This document shows, one piece after another, positions 60,006-64,000 of a DNA stretch of 64,000 bases. Below the pieces are notes generated by a model. It searched no databases and had not been told where the DNA came from. It saw nothing but the letters and a program-made list of their open reading frames with translations. This DNA is from Staphylococcus sp. KG4-3 (GTDB lineage: Bacteria > Bacillota > Bacilli > Staphylococcales > Staphylococcaceae). The stretch's first letter is position 1. Each line of letters opens with the position of its first letter. The DNA is taken from contig NZ_CP166245.1 of NCBI RefSeq assembly GCF_033597815.2, forward strand, positions 806,001 through 870,000. The letters run 5' to 3'. A program made the translations under genes and the position numbers.

Positions 60006-60433
60006 TACTCATTCTCTCCAATCGCTAATATTATAGTCATTATTGTACCTACAACAGCGCATAATACGCCTAAATCAAAAAATGTAGCAGTATGCATCTC
60101 CATTGGTTTTAAAATTACTAATGGGATTTCAAATGGTGTATGCGTGAAAAAGTTTTTATGATAAAACCAACTGGCCATTGGCGTGGCTAGACAAAAGAAA
60201 AAGCCAATACCGATTAATTTTTTAAAGTCCCAAGGAAAAATTTTACGCATCGTTTTTATATCAAAAGCTACTGTAATAATCACGAGTGCACTAGAAAGTA
60301 ATAACCCTCCTACGAAACCACCACCTGGTGTATAATGTCCAGCTAAAAATAAATATAAGCCAAACATCACGATGAGAAAGAAGATAACAACTGCTGAATA
60401 TTGAAAGATTAAATTATTTTTCTGTCTGTTCAA
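60005..60433 (-). CDS. mnhB: Na+/H+ antiporter subunit MnhB
   Basis: 142 residues with a TTG start at 60433, chosen because GGAGG is 7 bases upstream and because this gives the usual length. The frame continues seven codons further up to an ATG with no site. [14 protein letters not shown] is the conserved family motif. Overlaps mnhA by 20 bases. Confidence 0.95.
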   Translation of the reverse strand: MNRQKNNLIFQYSAVVIFFLIVMFGLYLFLAGHYTPGGGFVGGLLLSSALVIITVAFDIKTMRKIFPWDFKKLIGIGFFFCLATPMASWFYHKNFFTHTPFEIPLVILKPMEMHTATFFDLGVLCAVVGTIMTIILAIGENE

Positions 60434-62831
60434 CGTTTTTACCTCCTTCATCATTTTTATTATTATTTGTACGTAATTTAATCATTGTATACACACCTAA
60501 ACCAGCAATACCAAGTACTGCAGATTCAAATAAAGTATCGGTACCACGGAAGTCAACAAGGATAACGTTAACCATGTTTGTACCATGGGCTAAGTCATAA
60601 ACATTTGATTTGTAAAATTCAGCGATAGAGCCGAAATGTCTATTACCATAAGCAATTAAACCAAGTACCGTTACAACGATACCTGCGCAGACCGCAATAA
60701 CAATATTTACTAATTTAAAAGTACGTGTTTCTTTATGTCTATTTAAATTAGGTAAGTGATAGAAACATAATAAGAACAGTGCAGTTGAGATAGATTCAAC
60801 TACAAATTGTGTAAGAGCTAAATCTGGTGCACCAAAGAAAATGAAGAATATGGCAACAGAATAGCCTACAGCGCTTGCCATGATAATGCTAAACAATCTA
60901 GATTTAGCAAATATAATCATAGAAGCAGCAGTAATAATTAATACTACAATGATTAATTCGAATGGACGTACTGCACTTACATCTTTAAAGTCAATATTAA
61001 ATGGTGTAACTAAAAGTGTTACTAACGTAATTACTATTAATGAAGCAAAGATAATAATTAAGTTATTACGAGTAAATCCAGTGACATAAGAGTCGGTAAA
61101 TTTACCTGAATAATCCGGCGTAACTTGGCCAAATTTGTCATACCAATAATTTAATGTGAGCTTGGTTGGTTGTAAATGCAATAAACGAATCCAATAACCA
61201 AAAGTAAATATGAGCAAAATACCTATAACATAAATAACTAATGTTGAGAAGAATGCTGGTGTAAAGCCATGGAACATATGAAATTCTGTAGGTTTACCGG
61301 TTGATTGGCTAATTGCATTTACGGCAGGATCAATTATTGTGCCAGTTAATATTGATGGGAAGAAACCAAACACAACAACTAATACAGCTAAAATCGCTGG
61401 TGAAATTAGCATGAGTATAGATACTTCATGAGCTTTTTTAGGTAATTCGTCAACTTTATGACTACCTAAAAAGATTTGACCAATAAATCTGACAGAATAA
61501 ACAAATGTAAAAATACTACCAATAATTGCGATAATAGGAATTAATATGCCAAGCGTATTTAAACTAAATATATTAGCATTTGTAATTTCAATCATACTTT
61601 CTAAAAATGACTCTTTAGATAAAAAACCATTAAATGGCGGTATACCAGCCATACTTAATGAAGTGATGATTGTAATCGTAAATGAAATCGGCATGATAGT
61701 TAATAGTCCACCTAATTTATTTACATCACGTGTGCCTGTTGAGTGATCAATTGCACCAGTTACCATAAATAAAGCGCCTTTAAAAGTGGCATGGTTAATT
61801 AAATGGAAAACAGCAGCAGTAAATGCAGCAACATAAAGTTGACTTTCAGAGCCTTCAAAATGATAGCTAACTGCTCCGATACCTAACATAGACATGATCA
61901 TACCTAATTGTGAAACTGTAGAAAACGCTAAAATACCTTTTAAATCTTGTTGTTTTGTAGCATTAAAAGATGCCCATAATAATGTGATTAGACCAATCAA
62001 AGTTACTGACCAAATCCAACCTTGGGAAACAGCAAAAATTGGAGTCACTCGTGCAACTAAATAAAGGCCAGCTTTAACCATTGTTGCTGAGTGTAGGTAA
62101 GCACTTACTGGTGTTGGTGCTTCCATGGCATCTGGTAACCATATGTAAAATGGAAATTGTGCCGATTTGGTAATAGCCCCAATTAAAACTAAAATCAATG
62201 AAAGAATAAAAAATGGGCTAGTTTGAATTTCAGAAACATTGTGAATCAATTCTTGAATACTTGTTGTCCCGCCGGCGATTGAAAGTAGTATAATACCACC
62301 TAAAAGTGACAATCCTCCGAATACCGTAACGAGCATAGATTTTTGAGCACCATATATAGATGCTTGCTTATCACGCCAAAAAGAGATGAGCAGGAAACTA
62401 GAAAATGAAGTTAATTCCCAAAATAAATATAAGATAATTAAATTATCTGATAATACGACACCTAACATAGCACCCATAAAGAGCAATAGGTAACAATAAA
62501 AATTCCCCAGTTGCTCTTGTCGACTTAAATAACTTATGGAATAAAGTACAATTAAACTACCTATGCCTGTTATTAACAAACTGAATAATAAGCCTAAACC
62601 GTCAACATATAAATTGAAATTCATACCGAAGTGCGGCATCCAATTGGCTTTTTGCATTATGTTATTTCCTGACATGGTTAGCGAAATATATGATAGGAAA
62701 TATATAAATAAGACGACGGGGATAGGTAACACAAACCATCCTAAATGTATGCGTTTATAAAAACGATATACAATTGGAATAATGAGTGCGAATATTAACG
62801 GTAAAAGTACCGATATATGTAACAAACTCAT
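60414..62831 (-). CDS. mnhA: Na+/H+ antiporter subunit MnhA
   Basis: 805 residues, about twenty helices. NuoL-like core with [51 protein letters not shown] and the later C-terminal MnhA/MbhD-like part. AAAGGAGG precedes the ATG. First of seven genes; drives Na+ export with H+ entry. Confidence 0.97.
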   Translation of the reverse strand: MSLLHISVLLPLIFALIIPIVYRFYKRIHLGWFVLPIPVVLFIYFLSYISLTMSGNNIMQKANWMPHFGMNFNLYVDGLGLLFSLLITGIGSLIVLYSISYLSRQEQLGNFYCYLLLFMGAMLGVVLSDNLIILYLFWELTSFSSFLLISFWRDKQASIYGAQKSMLVTVFGGLSLLGGIILLSIAGGTTSIQELIHNVSEIQTSPFFILSLILVLIGAITKSAQFPFYIWLPDAMEAPTPVSAYLHSATMVKAGLYLVARVTPIFAVSQGWIWSVTLIGLITLLWASFNATKQQDLKGILAFSTVSQLGMIMSMLGIGAVSYHFEGSESQLYVAAFTAAVFHLINHATFKGALFMVTGAIDHSTGTRDVNKLGGLLTIMPISFTITIITSLSMAGIPPFNGFLSKESFLESMIEITNANIFSLNTLGILIPIIAIIGSIFTFVYSVRFIGQIFLGSHKVDELPKKAHEVSILMLISPAILAVLVVVFGFFPSILTGTIIDPAVNAISQSTGKPTEFHMFHGFTPAFFSTLVIYVIGILLIFTFGYWIRLLHLQPTKLTLNYWYDKFGQVTPDYSGKFTDSYVTGFTRNNLIIIFASLIVITLVTLLVTPFNIDFKDVSAVRPFELIIVVLIITAASMIIFAKSRLFSIIMASAVGYSVAIFFIFFGAPDLALTQFVVESISTALFLLCFYHLPNLNRHKETRTFKLVNIVIAVCAGIVVTVLGLIAYGNRHFGSIAEFYKSNVYDLAHGTNMVNVILVDFRGTDTLFESAVLGIAGLGVYTMIKLRTNNNKNDEGGKNVEQTEK

Positions 62832-62866
62832 TATTTTATCCTCCTTTAAAAATGTATTATAAAACC

Positions 62867-62895
62867 ATTATACATGAAGTCGACTATTCTGAAAA
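62867..62895 (-). promoter_or_regulatory. promoter of mnh operon
   Basis: On the minus strand TTTTCA (62890-62895), 17 bases, TATAAT (62867-62872), 36 bases before the mnhA start. Confidence 0.65.
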
Positions 62896-62959
62896 ACGTC
62901 AGGAAGCCTTGAAGCGCTTGTGTTAGATGTTTTATTAAATAAGAAGAAACACGGTATTT

Positions 62960-63340
62960 TTATTCAAAATTTTGTTTATATTGAATGGAATAATCATGCT
63001 TTAAGCGCTGTAAATTGTCGAGAGACTTAGTTGCATGCAATGTATCTTGCCTTTTTAATTGACCTTCTAATTTAGATATAGCTTGTTGTAATGATTCTAT
63101 GTAAGACATAGTTTCTGCATTGAATTCTCTAAGATGTGATTTTGTCGTATAGCGTTTTTCATAATGACTAAGTGCTTTACGTTCATGAAAAAAAACATTT
63201 TCAGTTTCAGTAGGATTGTGTAAATCTCCTTGTTTAGGGTGATTAATTACTTGTTCAACTTGAACAAGAACTCTATTTTCTTTTTCTTCCTTAATTGTTA
63301 CGCCATAACTGCCAGTTTTATGTGAAAAACGGTATAACAT
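62960..63340 (-). CDS. kapB: KapB-family protein
   Basis: 126 residues. [15 protein letters not shown] and [20 protein letters not shown] are KapB-family beta segments, followed by a long charged helix (about 76-126). KapB is named for kinase-associated protein B of Bacillus sporulation, but no sporulation exists here. No lipobox is present. Divergent from the cyclophilin gene. Confidence 0.9.
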   Translation of the reverse strand: MLYRFSHKTGSYGVTIKEEKENRVLVQVEQVINHPKQGDLHNPTETENVFFHERKALSHYEKRYTTKSHLREFNAETMSYIESLQQAISKLEGQLKRQDTLHATKSLDNLQRLKHDYSIQYKQNFE

Positions 63341-63407
63341 AATTCAATACATCCCTTCATTTGTGTTAGAATACATATATCATCTTAACATGAAATGGAG
63401 AATAAAA

Positions 63408-64000
63408 ATGACGAACTATCCTCAATTGAACACAGAAATAAATGACAATGAAATTAAAATGGTAATGCATACAAATAAGGGAGATATGACCTTTAAATTA
63501 TTACCAGATGTTGCACCGAAAACAGTAGAAAACTTTGTTACGCATGCTAAAAATGGTTATTATAATGGCGTTACTTTCCACCGTGTAATTAATGACTTTA
63601 TGGTACAAGGTGGAGATCCAACTGCTACAGGTATGGGTGGCGAAAGTATTTTCGGTGGACCTTTTGAAGATGAATTTTCAAGAGAAGCGTTTAATATTTA
63701 CGGTGCACTTTCAATGGCAAATGCAGGTCCAAATACAAACGGTTCTCAATTCTTCATTGTTCAAATGAATGAAGTACCAGAATCAATGCTTAGTCAATTA
63801 GCAGACGGTGGTTGGCCAGAGCCAATTGTAAAAGCTTATGGTGAAACTGGTGGCACACCTTGGTTAGATCAAAAACATACTGTATTTGGTCAATTAATTG
63901 AAGGTAAAACTACATTAGAAGACATTGCTAATACAAAAGTAGGTCCACAAGACAAACCATTATATGATATTACAATTGATTCAATCGATATTATTGAATA
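63408..64000 (+). CDS. cyclophilin-type peptidyl-prolyl isomerase (stop cut by window end)
   Basis: 197 codons from the ATG at 63408 (GAAATGGAGAA upstream); the window ends at TA, the first two bases of a probable TAA. Catalytic signatures [19 protein letters not shown], and [16 protein letters not shown], are both present. It speeds proline isomerisation during folding. Cytoplasmic, no signal peptide. Divergent from kapB. Confidence 0.95.
   Translation, partial: MTNYPQLNTEINDNEIKMVMHTNKGDMTFKLLPDVAPKTVENFVTHAKNGYYNGVTFHRVINDFMVQGGDPTATGMGGESIFGGPFEDEFSREAFNIYGALSMANAGPNTNGSQFFIVQMNEVPESMLSQLADGGWPEPIVKAYGETGGTPWLDQKHTVFGQLIEGKTTLEDIANTKVGPQDKPLYDITIDSIDIIE

Overview
The window is chromosomal DNA from a low-G+C Firmicute, almost certainly a coagulase-negative Staphylococcus. 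The sufCDSUB operon, a SAM-riboswitch metNPQ operon, dltXABCD, the Nfu/YuzD/YutJ-like/YuzB/HesB/NDH-2 block, mnhABCDEFG, kapB and a cyclophilin lie in the order I know from S. aureus, while the first 12 kb and several spacers differ from it. I cannot name the species from sequence alone; a member of the S. saprophyticus/xylosus/equorum group is a low-confidence guess. No rRNA, tRNA, insertion sequence, prophage or CRISPR array was seen.

Bases 1-12,000 are accessory: a truncated alpha/beta hydrolase, a Cse60-like peptide, an HTH regulator, a VOC protein, GNAT acetyltransferases, many tiny membrane proteins, a BASS/ACR3-type transporter and a citrate-type (CitMHS) transporter with a candidate cre site over its -10 box. 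Bases 12,000-17,000 hold stress and housekeeping genes (ohr, aroD, nitroreductase, thioredoxin-like proteins, an ArsC/Spx-like protein, gcvH, a Toprim protein) and a 47-bp tandem repeat array at 14184-14559. Bases 17,000-19,800 are the S-box and metNPQ methionine importer. Bases 19,800-22,200 hold only three tiny membrane ORFs, one with an apparent ATT start.

Bases 22,200-30,200 contain a CNNM/DUF21 protein, a DUF368 (PopT-type) lipid-carrier transporter and sufCDSUB. Bases 30,300-42,100 carry psiE, a GNAT protein, a frameshifted zinc-ribbon relic, a second CNNM protein, nitronate monooxygenase, a DUF72/TauE/metallophosphatase trio, lipA, and the YutD, DUF3055, DUF86, YutF and 2-hydroxyacid dehydrogenase genes. 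Bases 42,600-47,100 are the D-alanylation operon dltXABCD with a near-consensus promoter. Bases 47,200-55,500 contain nfu, yuzD, two type-II NADH dehydrogenase-like genes, yuzB, a HesB-type carrier, an aminopeptidase, a Na+/H+ antiporter and a hotdog thioesterase.

Bases 55,600-64,000 contain an FAD/NAD(P)-binding protein behind a perfect Zur-type palindrome that abuts a good promoter, the Mnh Na+/H+ antiporter operon, kapB and a cyclophilin whose stop codon is cut by the window end. Two themes recur. The first is Fe-S and lipoate metabolism: Suf, Nfu, HesB and LipA, with GcvH as a lipoyl acceptor. The second is envelope and ion homeostasis: Dlt, Mnh, CNNM, PopT and the antiporter. The observations most worth checking are the Zur-type site, the 47-bp array and its higher-order structure, the ATT-start ORF and the many unlisted small membrane proteins.
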